Assembly (NCBI GenBank): GCA_035628035.1
Contig: DASPKS010000264.1
Location: 1-6,252, forward strand
Length of the DNA stretch: 6,252 nt
From: DASPKS01 sp035628035
Lineage (GTDB): Bacteria; Bacteroidota; Rhodothermia; Rhodothermales; Rubricoccaceae
Direction of reading: 5' to 3'
Position numbers and translations under genes: made by a program. The notes under the pieces were generated by a model. That model worked only from the letters and a program-made list of their open reading frames with translations, ran no database searches and had not been told where the DNA came from. Positions 1-5,938 of the stretch are shown one piece after another; position 1 is the stretch's first letter; each line of letters opens with the position of its first letter.

Positions 1-5
1 TGGGC

Positions 6-548
6 TCAGCGGCGGCCGCCCTTCTTGGCAGCCCCGCCCTTCTTGGCCGCGCCTCCCTTCGCACCGCCGCTCTTCTTGGCACCGCCCTTCGAGCCGCCGG
101 ACTTCGAGCCACCGCTCTTGGACCCACCGCCCGACTTGGCACCGCTCTTCGAGCCGCCACTCTTCGAGCCGCCGCCCGAGCTGCCGCGGCCTCCGCTCTT
201 CGAGGCGGACTTCTTCGAGCCGCCCCCGCTCTTCTTGGCGCCGCCCTTGGAACCGCCGCCCCCCCGGGAGGCGCCGGAGGAGCCGCCGGAGCTGCCGCCG
301 CCCTGGGCACCACCGCGACCGCCGGACGAGCCACCTTGGGAGCCGCCCTGCGAACCGCCGCCGCCGCCGCCCATCGCGTCCGCTACCGCCCCAACGCCAC
401 TGCTCACGGCGCCGACGACGGTGCGCGCGGCGACGTTCGCCACGGTGCCCGCGACGGAGCCCACACGCTCACCAAGGGAGGGGGCGTCGCTGGAGGAACT
501 GGAAGAGGCCCCGCTGCTGGAGCCCGTGTTGGAGTTGGAGTCGGCCAT
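6..548 (-). CDS. Gly/Ser/Lys-rich low-complexity basic protein with histone H1-like C-terminal tail
   Basis: This 180-residue protein is not recognised as a named family. Residues 1-24 are Ser-rich. Residues 25-59 are a Val/Ala/Gly segment with a glycine-zipper pattern (G26, G30, G34), which could be an amphipathic or self-associating helix. Residues 60-99 are Gly/Ser-rich with a few Gln. Residues 100-180 repeat GGSKSGG and GGAAKKGG units and end in two arginines; this part has 19 Lys and 3 Arg. No acidic residue follows D57, and no Phe, Tyr, Trp, His, Ile or Cys is present. Such tails in H1-like bacterial proteins (Hc1, AlgP, the PhaF C-terminus) bind DNA non-specifically, so nucleoid association is inferred. 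It lies 106 bases downstream of a gene with a similar tail on the same strand. The ATG at 548 is the first start and has no Shine-Dalgarno sequence. The reading frame rather than its antisense is preferred because the tail matches that neighbour's. Confidence 0.65.
   Translation of the reverse strand: MADSNSNTGSSSGASSSSSSDAPSLGERVGSVAGTVANVAARTVVGAVSSGVGAVADAMGGGGGGSQGGSQGGSSGGRGGAQGGGSSGGSSGASRGGGGSKGGAKKSGGGSKKSASKSGGRGSSGGGSKSGGSKSGAKSGGGSKSGGSKSGGSKGGAKKSGGAKGGAAKKGGAAKKGGRR
9..371 (-). repeat. Coding low-complexity repeats: Gly/Ser block then Lys/Gly block
   Basis: These are degenerate in-frame repeats within the 180-residue protein. Positions 252-371 encode the Gly/Ser/Gln block. Positions 9-251 encode GGSKSGG, GGAKKSG and GGAAKKGG units. 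The 17 bases at 34-50 recur exactly at 737-753 in the neighbouring gene's tail, so the two tails share nucleotide as well as amino-acid similarity. Slippage or unequal recombination within the block could readily change tail length. Confidence 0.75.
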
Positions 549-654
549 AGGAGTTGGAGAATGGTGAGTAGGTGAGAGGACGCCCGGTGCGGGCGCACCA
601 CTTCAACGCATTAACTCAATAGAGTTTCGGGTGATCACCACGCTCTTGCTCGCG
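549..654. promoter_or_regulatory. Intergenic region with three small inverted repeats between the two tail-bearing genes
   Basis: This 106-base gap separates the stop of the ferritin-like gene from the start of the Gly/Ser/Lys gene, both on the minus strand. It has an AT-richer patch at about 601-628 in an otherwise GC-rich window. It holds a perfect 10-base palindrome GGTGATCACC (630-639), an AACTC/GAGTT hairpin with a 4-base loop (613-626), and a GGTGC/GCACC hairpin (586-599). The last overlaps an alternative CGCCC/GGGCG pairing (581-595), and the two cannot form together. These could be a terminator for the upstream gene or an operator and promoter for the downstream one. No convincing U-tract or -35/-10 pair is visible, so the role is open. 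Confidence 0.35.
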
Positions 655-1485
655 CTACCTCCTCGACTTCGCCGCACCCTTCTTCGCCCCGCCCTTGGAG
701 GCGCCGCCTTTCTTGGCCGCCCCACCCTTCTTCGCGCCGCCCTTCTTGGCCGCTCCGCCCTTCGACCCGCCCTTCGAGCCGGCACCCTTCCCACTCGCCT
801 TCTTCGCAGCGCCGCCCTGCCGGGCCGCACTGCCTTTGCGGGCCCCGCCGCTCGTAGACGCGCTTCGCGAGGCTCGGCCTTGTCGCCCGCCCCCCGACGT
901 CGCGGCGGCCTGCACGTTCTCGCCCTGCCACGCCTCGTGCGTGCGGCGGACGGCCTCCTCGGCCACGGTCGGATCCACGGCATCGCCCTGCTCGGCCAGC
1001 TCGCGCGCGACGACGCGGCACACCACCCGCGAGAGCTCGACGACGATGGGGGTCAGCTCCTTGAGGTGGCGGATGGTGAGGTCGGCCAGCTGCTCGTTCC
1101 GCACCCCGAGCGCCGTCGTGTGGAGCATGTGGTAGCTGATGGTGGCCAGGTTGAGCGCCGTGAAGTCGTCGCGGACCATGCGCGAGACCTGGTCGCGCTG
1201 GCGGAGGCGGTCGTAGACCCCGGCCGCGAAGCCGAGCGCGCCCGTGAGGGCCTCCTTCGCGGCGTCGAGCAGGTCGCCCTCGGCGGTGCTCTCGGCGTAG
1301 GCTTCGAGGGCGCCGACGTGGCGCTGGAGCACGAGGCGGGCCTCCTCGACCACGCGGAGGGCCTCCGGGTATCGGGCCATCTCCTCCGACTCGGCCTGAA
1401 AGTCGAGCGCTTCGAGGATGTGCCGCTCGACGGCGGCCATGTTGGTGACGTGCTCGTTGAGCAGCGAGGTGCGGTCCTGGTTCAT
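655..1485 (-). CDS. Ferritin-like helical domain protein with Lys/Gly/Ala-rich histone H1-like tail
   Basis: This 276-residue protein has two parts. Residues 1-190 are predicted all-helical: about 8-35, 38-66, 71-99, 101-127 and 131-166. The pattern recalls ferritin-like bundles of the YciE/DUF892 type, with His and acidic residues on the helices (E20, H22, E47, E48, H56, E61, H119, H122, H140, E143) that could form a metal site. Exact ligands cannot be assigned by eye. Residues 196-276 are a flexible tail of GGAAKKGG-like units with 23 Lys/Arg and no acidic residues after E189, ending in two arginines. The family assignment is by pattern memory, not alignment. A ferritin-like core with a basic tail suggests a DNA-binding, possibly Dps-like protective protein; that is inference. 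No signal peptide is seen, so it should be cytoplasmic. The ATG at 1485 fits the start of helix 1; the next Met (residue 16) would cut into it. It lies 89 bases downstream of the M16 pair on the same strand. Confidence 0.75.
   Translation of the reverse strand: MNQDRTSLLNEHVTNMAAVERHILEALDFQAESEEMARYPEALRVVEEARLVLQRHVGALEAYAESTAEGDLLDAAKEALTGALGFAAGVYDRLRQRDQVSRMVRDDFTALNLATISYHMLHTTALGVRNEQLADLTIRHLKELTPIVVELSRVVCRVVARELAEQGDAVDPTVAEEAVRRTHEAWQGENVQAAATSGGGRQGRASRSASTSGGARKGSAARQGGAAKKASGKGAGSKGGSKGGAAKKGGAKKGGAAKKGGASKGGAKKGAAKSRR
658..894 (-). repeat. Coding Lys/Gly/Ala repeat tail of the ferritin-like protein
   Basis: Residues 198-276 consist of degenerate GGAAKKGG, GGAKKGG and GSKGG units. 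They resemble the tail of the downstream gene, with a 17-base exact match (737-753 to 34-50). The first third (about 834-894) is Arg/Ser-rich and less regular; the Lys repeats dominate toward the C-terminus. Confidence 0.75.
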
Positions 1486-1546
1486 GGGTAGAAAGGCTGG
1501 AGGGGCGCGGCGTCGAGAGAGGAGCGCGCTAGAGACGAGGGCCCAC

Positions 1547-1562
1547 GCGCGGCGTTCCGCGC
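1547..1562 (-). terminator. GC hairpin between the M16 pair and the ferritin-like gene
   Basis: A perfect 6-base stem (GCGCGG/CCGCGC) with a 4-base loop lies 12 bases past the stop of the M16 non-catalytic subunit. It would form in that operon's transcript. It has no U-tract after the stem, so it is at best a weak or Rho-assisted terminator. In such GC-rich DNA, chance formation is plausible. Confidence 0.25.
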
Positions 1563-1574
1563 ATCCCCGCTTCT

Positions 1575-2885
1575 TTACGCGGGCAGCGTCCCAGCGACGA
1601 CGGTGTGGAGGTCGCCCGGGCGGAAGTGACGGCGGGCGGCGTCGGTAACGGCCTCCGGCGTGAGCGCGCGAACGAGGTCGGGGTATCGGTCGAGGTAGCC
1701 CACGTCGAACCCCCGCTCGGCGTTGGTGAGGAGCCGCGCGGCGAGTCCCCCCGTCGTCGCCATCCCGACGACGTGCTGCCCGGCGAGGGTCTCCTGCACC
1801 GCCCCCAGCTCGTCGGCGCCGATCCCTTCTTCCACGAACTGCTGCACGACGGCCCGCGTGGCCTCGACCCCCCGCTCCAGGTTCGGGCCGCTGAGGGTGA
1901 CGTGGACGAGCCAGTGCCCACCGTGCTCCACGGTCACCCCGCGCAGCATCGAGCCGATGGAGTACGTGAGCCCGTGCGCGTCGCGGACGGTCTGCATGAG
2001 CCGCGCGGAGAAGTTGCCGCCGAGGGCGAAGTTGGCGGCGAAGACGGCGAGGTAGTCGTCGTGCTGACGGCGGAGGGCGAGGGGGTGGCCGAGGCGGACG
2101 TTGAGGTTGGGGCGGTCGGCGATGGCCACGTCGGCGCGGCCGGGCGCGGTGGGCGTGGCCTCGTCGGCGAAGCGGGCAGGCTGCCCGTGCGCCGCCCAGT
2201 CGCCCAGCACACCCTCGACGGCGCGGGCCGTCCTCTGGGGGTCGAGGTCGCCCACCAGCGCGATCCGCAGCCCGTCGCCGCCGACCCTCGCCGCGTGGAA
2301 GCGCCGCACGTCCTCAATGGTGAGCGCGGTCAGGCGGGCGATCTCGGCCTCGGGGGTGCGGATGTAGTTGGGGTGGTCGGGTGGGTAGAGCCGCCGCGAG
2401 AGGGCGCCGGCCGCCTGCGAGGCCGGCGCGTCCATCGCCTGGCGGACGGCGGCGATGGCCTGCTTCTTCGCCTTGTCAAACTCGGCTTCGTCGAGGGCTG
2501 GCTCGCGGAGCTGCTCGGCGAGGAGGGCCAGCACGTCGGGGAGGTCGGCCGCGAGCGCGCGCCCGCCGAAGCCGATCCGGAGGGCGTCGGTGTAGAACGA
2601 GAGCTCGGCGCCGCGGCCCTCCAACGCCTCGGCGAGGGCGAACCGGTCGCGCTGCCGCGTGCCCTTGTCGAGGAGGTCGACGAGGAGGGCCTGCGCGAGG
2701 TCATCCTCGGTGGCGAGGTCGGGCGCCGGCTCCAGCGAGCCGCGGAAGGAGACGACGTCGCGGACTTCGGTTCGCAGGAGCCACAGCCGCGCCGCACCGA
2801 CCTCGGCCTCGACGACCTGCTCGGCGAGCGTGGGCGTCCCCGCCAGCACGCGGCGGTCGGGCGTGAGGAGGGGGTCCTCCGTCAT
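1575..2885 (-). CDS. M16 family peptidase-like protein, non-catalytic (R/Y) subunit
   Basis: This 436-residue protein has the two-lobe M16 (pitrilysin/MPP-like) layout, with an N-terminal lobe at about 20-165 and a C-terminal lobe at about 185-370. Where active members have HxxEH ahead of the K-G-T motif, this one has A66, V69 and D70 before K74-G75-T76, so zinc binding should be lost. The C-terminal lobe keeps the GGNFSARL segment (289-296) followed by R301 and Y308, the Arg/Tyr pair that M16 proteins use to bind the substrate backbone. Bacterial M16 heterodimers divide these functions between two subunits, and this gene directly follows the subunit with HxxEH, overlapping it by four bases (ATGA). 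The pair probably forms one clamshell protease degrading or processing peptides. No signal peptide is visible, so a cytoplasmic location is inferred; periplasmic forms would need one. The length is normal for a single-unit M16 protein. Confidence 0.92.
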   Translation of the reverse strand: MTEDPLLTPDRRVLAGTPTLAEQVVEAEVGAARLWLLRTEVRDVVSFRGSLEPAPDLATEDDLAQALLVDLLDKGTRQRDRFALAEALEGRGAELSFYTDALRIGFGGRALAADLPDVLALLAEQLREPALDEAEFDKAKKQAIAAVRQAMDAPASQAAGALSRRLYPPDHPNYIRTPEAEIARLTALTIEDVRRFHAARVGGDGLRIALVGDLDPQRTARAVEGVLGDWAAHGQPARFADEATPTAPGRADVAIADRPNLNVRLGHPLALRRQHDDYLAVFAANFALGGNFSARLMQTVRDAHGLTYSIGSMLRGVTVEHGGHWLVHVTLSGPNLERGVEATRAVVQQFVEEGIGADELGAVQETLAGQHVVGMATTGGLAARLLTNAERGFDVGYLDRYPDLVRALTPEAVTDAARRHFRPGDLHTVVAGTLPA

Positions 2886-4234
2886 CCCTCCTCCCCCGGC
2901 GCGTCGCCGCCCGTCGGCACGTACCAGCCGACGGTGAGGCGGTCCTCGTCGGCCACGCGGGCGGCGGCGGCCTGCACGGCCTCGGCCGTCACCGCCTCGA
3001 TGCGCGTGCGGTACGTGGAAAAAAGCGTCCAGTCGCCGACGGCGATAGCCTCGTTGAGCTGCGCGGCGGCGGCGTAGGGCCCGTCGCGGCCGAAAGCCTC
3101 GTCGGCGACGACCTGCCGGCGGGCGCGGGCCAGCTCGTTTTCGGTGACCCCCTCGCGGGCGACGTCGGCCAGCACCGCCTTCAGCTCGGCCTCGACCTCC
3201 GCGTGCGTGGCGTCGGGCGCGAGGGCGGCGTAGAGCATGAAGAGGGCCGGGTCGCGGAGGCGCGGGTAGTACGCGAAGGCGTGCGTGGTGAGGCCCCGGT
3301 CGGTGAGGCGGCGGTAGAGCCGGGCGCTCTTGCCCGTGCCGAGGAGCGTGGCGAGCACGTCGAGCGCGTCGGCGTCGGCGTCGAGCCCGGCGGGGGCCTT
3401 GTAGCCGAGGAGGACGTGGCCGAGCTGACCGGCCTGCTTCACGACGACGCGGCGCTCGCCGGCCTGCTCGGGCTCGCGCGTGGCGGCGGCGGGCACCGCC
3501 AGCGGCTCGGCGCCGTCGCCCGACCCGCCCGGCCCGGCGGGGAGCCTGCCGAAGTGCTCGTCGAGGAGGTCGAGCGCGGCGGCGGGGTCGAACTGCCCGA
3601 TCACGGAGACCGTCGCGTTCGAGGGCCAGTAGTAGGTGTCGTAGAAGTGGCGGAGGCCAGAGGCCGTCACCGTCTCCACGTCGCTCCGCCAGCCGATGAC
3701 GGGGTGGCCGTAGGGGTGCGCGAAGAACGCCGCCGCGAAGACCGCGTGGAGGAGCCGCCGGAACGGCTCGTTCTCGCCCCGGTCGAGCTCGTTGAGGACG
3801 ACCGTCCGCTCGCTGTCGAGGTCGACGTCGCGGACGCGCGCGCCGCGCATCCGGTCGGCCTCGATCTCGACGGCCAGCGGGAGGTGCTCGCTCGGGAGGA
3901 GGGCGTAGTAGTTCGTGCGGTCGTACCAGGTCGTCGCGTTGATCTGGCCGCCGACGCGCTGGAGCACCTGGAACACGCTCGTGCCGGCGTCGCGGTTGAA
4001 CCGCTCGGTCCCCTTGAACATGAGGTGCTCGAGGAGGTGCGTGGCCCCCGTCAGGCCGGCCCCCTCGTTCCGGCTCCCCACGCGGTAGGTCACCATGAGC
4101 GTGGCGACGGGGGCAGCGCCCTCCGCGAGGAGCAGCACGGTCAGCCCGTTCCCCCGGTGGCGGTACTCGGCGATCCCGCCCGAGGCGCGGACGAAGGCGA
4201 AGGCGGGGTGCTCCAGGGCGGCGGGCTCGGACAT
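2882..4234 (-). CDS. M16 family zinc metallopeptidase, catalytic subunit
   Basis: This 450-residue protein is the active half of an M16 protease pair. The inverted zinc motif HLLEH occupies residues 66-70 (H66 and H70 bind zinc, E69 is the catalytic base) and is followed by M-F-K-G-T. The third zinc ligand is most likely E149 in VVLNELD, at the expected distance. The C-terminal lobe (about 192-370) has the usual linker from YGHPVIGW onward, but where R/Y-type members have Arg and Tyr it reads TDRGLTTH, so the canonical Tyr is missing. That fits a heterodimer in which the next gene's product supplies the R/Y pair. The frame stays open upstream to 4756, but that part would overlap the divergent lipid kinase. 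The ATG at 4234 gives a normal family N-terminus and has a GAGAGG ribosome-binding site at suitable spacing. No signal peptide is seen. The stop overlaps the start of the partner gene, implying translational coupling. Confidence 0.95.
   Translation of the reverse strand: MSEPAALEHPAFAFVRASGGIAEYRHRGNGLTVLLLAEGAAPVATLMVTYRVGSRNEGAGLTGATHLLEHLMFKGTERFNRDAGTSVFQVLQRVGGQINATTWYDRTNYYALLPSEHLPLAVEIEADRMRGARVRDVDLDSERTVVLNELDRGENEPFRRLLHAVFAAAFFAHPYGHPVIGWRSDVETVTASGLRHFYDTYYWPSNATVSVIGQFDPAAALDLLDEHFGRLPAGPGGSGDGAEPLAVPAAATREPEQAGERRVVVKQAGQLGHVLLGYKAPAGLDADADALDVLATLLGTGKSARLYRRLTDRGLTTHAFAYYPRLRDPALFMLYAALAPDATHAEVEAELKAVLADVAREGVTENELARARRQVVADEAFGRDGPYAAAAQLNEAIAVGDWTLFSTYRTRIEAVTAEAVQAAAARVADEDRLTVGWYVPTGGDAPGEEG
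2886..2897 (-). promoter_or_regulatory. Purine-rich ribosome-binding site for the non-catalytic M16 subunit
   Basis: The last codons of the catalytic subunit read GGGGGAGGAGGG on the minus strand, immediately before the overlapping ATGA. This is one of the few Shine-Dalgarno-like stretches in the window, with GGAGG four bases from the start. It supports the ATG at 2885 and coupled translation of the two subunits. The same bases also encode the Gly-Glu-Glu-Gly C-terminus. Confidence 0.45.
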
Positions 4235-4376
4235 GGCGGGCCTCTCACGCCCCGTCCCCGACGTGGATCCTCTTTGTTTTCCGACCTCGCCCTCGCCGAT
4301 TCGAGGAGCAAGCGCACCTAGGGGGCACCGTCCCCGAAGACCGACGTACGAGGGCGGCCCCTCTCCCCTTCCCCTC
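4235..4376. promoter_or_regulatory. Divergent intergenic region between the M16 pair and the lipid kinase gene
   Basis: This 142-base region lies between oppositely oriented starts and should contain promoters for both directions. The only AT-richer stretch is about 4267-4281 (around CTTTGTTTT on the plus strand). It includes a TTTG that resembles the Bacteroidota -33 element, but no matching -7 TAnnTTTG lies at the right distance, so no promoter is assigned. The plus-strand leader just before 4377 is pyrimidine-rich, without a Shine-Dalgarno sequence. Confidence 0.35.
4241..4246 (-). promoter_or_regulatory. Probable ribosome-binding site of the catalytic M16 subunit
   Basis: GAGAGG on the minus strand lies six bases before the ATG at 4234. 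It is a modest match to a Shine-Dalgarno sequence, and it helps to choose this start over the much longer upstream open frame. Confidence 0.4.
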
Positions 4377-5303
4377 ATGCGCGCCGTCGTCCTCTTCAAC
4401 CCGAAAGCCGGCAGCGCCGGCGGGGCCGACGGCTTCTGCGCGGCCGTCGAGGACCACCCCGACCTCACGCTCGTCCAGCCCGAGACGGCGGAGGGCCTCG
4501 ACGCCGCCGTGCGGCAGGCTGCCGAGGAGGGCGCCGACGTGGTCGCGTCGGCCGGCGGCGACGGGACGCTCCACGCCGTCGCCAACGCGCTGGCCCGCCT
4601 CCCCGTCCGCGCCGAGGAGCTGCCCGCGCTCGCCGTGATCCCCTTCGGGACGGGCAACGACTTCGCCCGCACGCTCGCCATCCCCACCGACCCCGACGCC
4701 GCGCTCGACCTCCTCCACGCCGGCGAGCGCCGCCCGATCGACCTCATCCGCGTCAACCCGGACGACGGGCCGGCCCTCTACGCCATCAACGCGTGCACGG
4801 GCGGGTTCAGCGGGCAGGTGGAGGAGGTCCTCACCGACGACCTCAAGAAGACCTGGGGCCCGCTGGCCTACCTCATCGGCGGGATCAAGGTGATCCCCGA
4901 CCTCACGGAGTACGACACCCGCCTCGCCTACGACGGCGGGCCCGACGAGCCCGAGGACGCCTTCAACGTGGTCGTCGGGAACGGACGCATGGCGGGGGGC
5001 GGGAAGCCCATCGCGCCGAAGGCGAACCCCGAGGACGGGCTGCTCGACGTGGTCGTGATCCGGCGGTGCTCCGGGCCGCAGATGGCCGCGCTCGCCGCGC
5101 TCGCCTTCGCGGGGGACTACCTCCAGAGCGACCTCGTCGTCCACCGCCGCGTGCAGCAGCTCCGCGTGGCCTCGAAGCCGGGGATGTGGTTCAACGTGGA
5201 CGGCGAGCTCCTCACGAACGCGCCCATCACGTTCGAGGCCGTCCCGCAGGCGCTCCGCGTCGTCGTCGGCCCGGAGTACGCGGCGGCGGTGGACGACGCC
5301 TGA
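4377..5303 (+). CDS. Diacylglycerol kinase family lipid kinase (DagK/YegS/LCB5 type)
   Basis: This 308-residue protein belongs to the soluble bacterial lipid kinase family (DgkB, YegS, sphingosine-kinase-like). These enzymes transfer the ATP gamma-phosphate to a lipid hydroxyl, classically making phosphatidic acid from diacylglycerol at the inner face of the membrane. The N-terminus VVLFNPKAGS (4-13) is the family's opening strand and loop. The nucleotide-binding signature GGDGT is at 60-64 and is followed by a helix (H66 stands where Asn is common). The PFGTGNDFAR motif is at 89-98. The C-terminal lobe carries VVVGNGRMAGGG, DGLLDVVVI and the catalytic D275-G276-E277. The length is typical for the family. 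The frame is open upstream to 4095 over the antisense of the M16 gene, but the ATG at 4377 starts exactly at the conserved N-terminus. The actual lipid substrate cannot be told from sequence. It is followed after 35 bases by the YfiT-like gene. Confidence 0.95.
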   Translation: MRAVVLFNPKAGSAGGADGFCAAVEDHPDLTLVQPETAEGLDAAVRQAAEEGADVVASAGGDGTLHAVANALARLPVRAEELPALAVIPFGTGNDFARTLAIPTDPDAALDLLHAGERRPIDLIRVNPDDGPALYAINACTGGFSGQVEEVLTDDLKKTWGPLAYLIGGIKVIPDLTEYDTRLAYDGGPDEPEDAFNVVVGNGRMAGGGKPIAPKANPEDGLLDVVVIRRCSGPQMAALAALAFAGDYLQSDLVVHRRVQQLRVASKPGMWFNVDGELLTNAPITFEAVPQALRVVVGPEYAAAVDDA

Positions 5304-5321
5304 GCCCTAGCTTCGGGCTTT
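5303..5321 (+). terminator. Short hairpin with T-run after the lipid kinase gene
   Basis: AGCCC (5303-5307) pairs with GGGCT (5315-5319) across a 7-base loop and is followed by further T residues (TTT at 5319-5321). The form is that of a small intrinsic terminator, beginning at the last base of the kinase stop codon. The T-tract is short and a C-run follows, so it may only attenuate transcription into the gene starting at 5339. Confidence 0.4.
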
Positions 5322-5338
5322 CCCCTGCCCCGACCGCC

Positions 5339-5878
5339 GTGGAAGCCCCGCCCCTCGACGACCTCCGCTACCCCATCGGCCGCTTCGTGCCGCCCGCGAC
5401 CGTCACGCCCGAGCACCGCGCGGCCTACATCGACATCCTCGCTGACCTCCCCTCGGCGTTCCGCCGCGCCGTCGAGGGCCTCACGGACGAACAGCTCGAC
5501 ACGCCGTACCGGCCCGGCGGGTGGACCGTTCGCCAGCTCGCGCACCACGTCCCCGACAGCCACCTCAACGCGTACTGCCGGTACAAGCTCGCGCTGACGG
5601 AGGACGAGCCGACGATCAAGCCGTACGAGGAGGCGCGGTGGGCCGAGCTTCCGGACAGCACGGGCCCCATCGAGCCGTCGCTCCACCTGCTGGAGGCGCT
5701 GCACACCCGCTGGGTGGCGCTGCTGCGGGCGCTGCCCGAGGAGGCGTGGGCGCGGACGTTCGTGCACCCCGAGCATGGCCGCGCCCTCCGGCTGGACTGG
5801 ACGCTGGCGCTCTACGCGTGGCACTGCCGCCACCACGTCGCCCACGTCACCGCCCTCCGCCAGAGGGAAGGGTGGTGA
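5339..5878 (+). CDS. YfiT/BstA-like DinB superfamily putative metal-dependent thiol transferase
   Basis: This 179-residue protein closely follows the Bacillus subtilis YfiT (BstA) pattern from end to end: LRYPIG near the N-terminus, LDTPYRPGGWTVRQLAHH (53-70), DSHLNAY, KLALTEDEPTIKPYEE, and a C-terminal YAWHCRHHVAHV. It should be a four-helix DinB/YfiT fold binding one divalent metal through three histidines; likely ligands are H69 or H70, H162 and H166. Known family members transfer bacillithiol or related thiols to electrophiles in detoxification, and some were first annotated as metal-dependent hydrolases; the substrate here is inferred only. No ATG is available. The GTG at 5339 gives the family-typical length and N-terminus and has no Shine-Dalgarno sequence. 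It follows the lipid kinase on the same strand after 35 bases containing a small hairpin. Codon use matches the upstream genes, so it appears native. Confidence 0.93.
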   Translation: MEAPPLDDLRYPIGRFVPPATVTPEHRAAYIDILADLPSAFRRAVEGLTDEQLDTPYRPGGWTVRQLAHHVPDSHLNAYCRYKLALTEDEPTIKPYEEARWAELPDSTGPIEPSLHLLEALHTRWVALLRALPEEAWARTFVHPEHGRALRLDWTLALYAWHCRHHVAHVTALRQREGW

Positions 5879-5938
5879 GAGGTTAGGGCGAGTACACCAA
5901 GGAGTACGATATTCCTAGCCGTCTCCTGCCTGTGATCT
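5879..5938 (+). promoter_or_regulatory. Short gap at the compositional boundary, probable leader of the nuclease gene
   Basis: These 60 bases are clearly less GC-rich than the genes to the left. A weak -10-like TACGAT (5905-5910) lies 16 bases after TTAGGG (5883-5888), which is a poor promoter match. AAGGAG (5899-5904) is too far from the GTG at 5939 to serve as its ribosome-binding site. An in-frame TGA at 5933-5935 limits how far upstream the next gene can start. No tRNA or clear attachment-site repeat is visible. Confidence 0.25.

Noticed and set aside
9..371. Repetitive DNA as a CRISPR array or non-coding satellite
   Set aside because: The repeats are degenerate, in frame, a few codons long and without spacers; they are explained by a low-complexity protein.
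25..567. Plus-strand open frame of 180 codons, Pro/Glu/Leu-rich, antisense to the Gly/Ser/Lys gene
   Set aside because: It is the mirror of GGN, TCN and AAR codon repeats, which give no stops in this antisense frame. The minus-strand product shares a tail with its neighbour, whereas the plus-strand product resembles nothing.
631..1491. Plus-strand open frame of 286 codons antisense to the ferritin-like gene
   Set aside because: It is a GC-rich shadow frame with Arg/Ala/Leu-rich translation and no family signal; the minus strand encodes a recognisable helical domain.
1605..4321. Long plus-strand open frames (1605-3077 and 3203-4321) antisense to the M16 genes
   Set aside because: These are stop-poor shadows caused by very high GC at third positions. 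The minus strand carries clear M16 motifs.
4235..4756. N-terminal extension of the catalytic M16 frame up to an ATG at 4756
   Set aside because: It would add 174 low-quality Ser/Arg/Ala-rich residues and overlap the well-supported lipid kinase gene. The ATG at 4234 has a ribosome-binding site and a family-typical N-terminus.
4245..5144. Minus-strand open frame of 299 codons antisense to the lipid kinase
   Set aside because: It is a shadow frame; the kinase motifs GGDGT, GTGND and DGE are all on the plus strand.
5890..5907. Direct repeat GAGTAC (5890-5895 and 5902-5907) at the compositional boundary as a target-site duplication or operator
   Set aside because: It is only six bases long, and the same hexamer recurs elsewhere in the window as Glu-Tyr codons (for example 6086-6091 and 6203-6208), so chance is sufficient.
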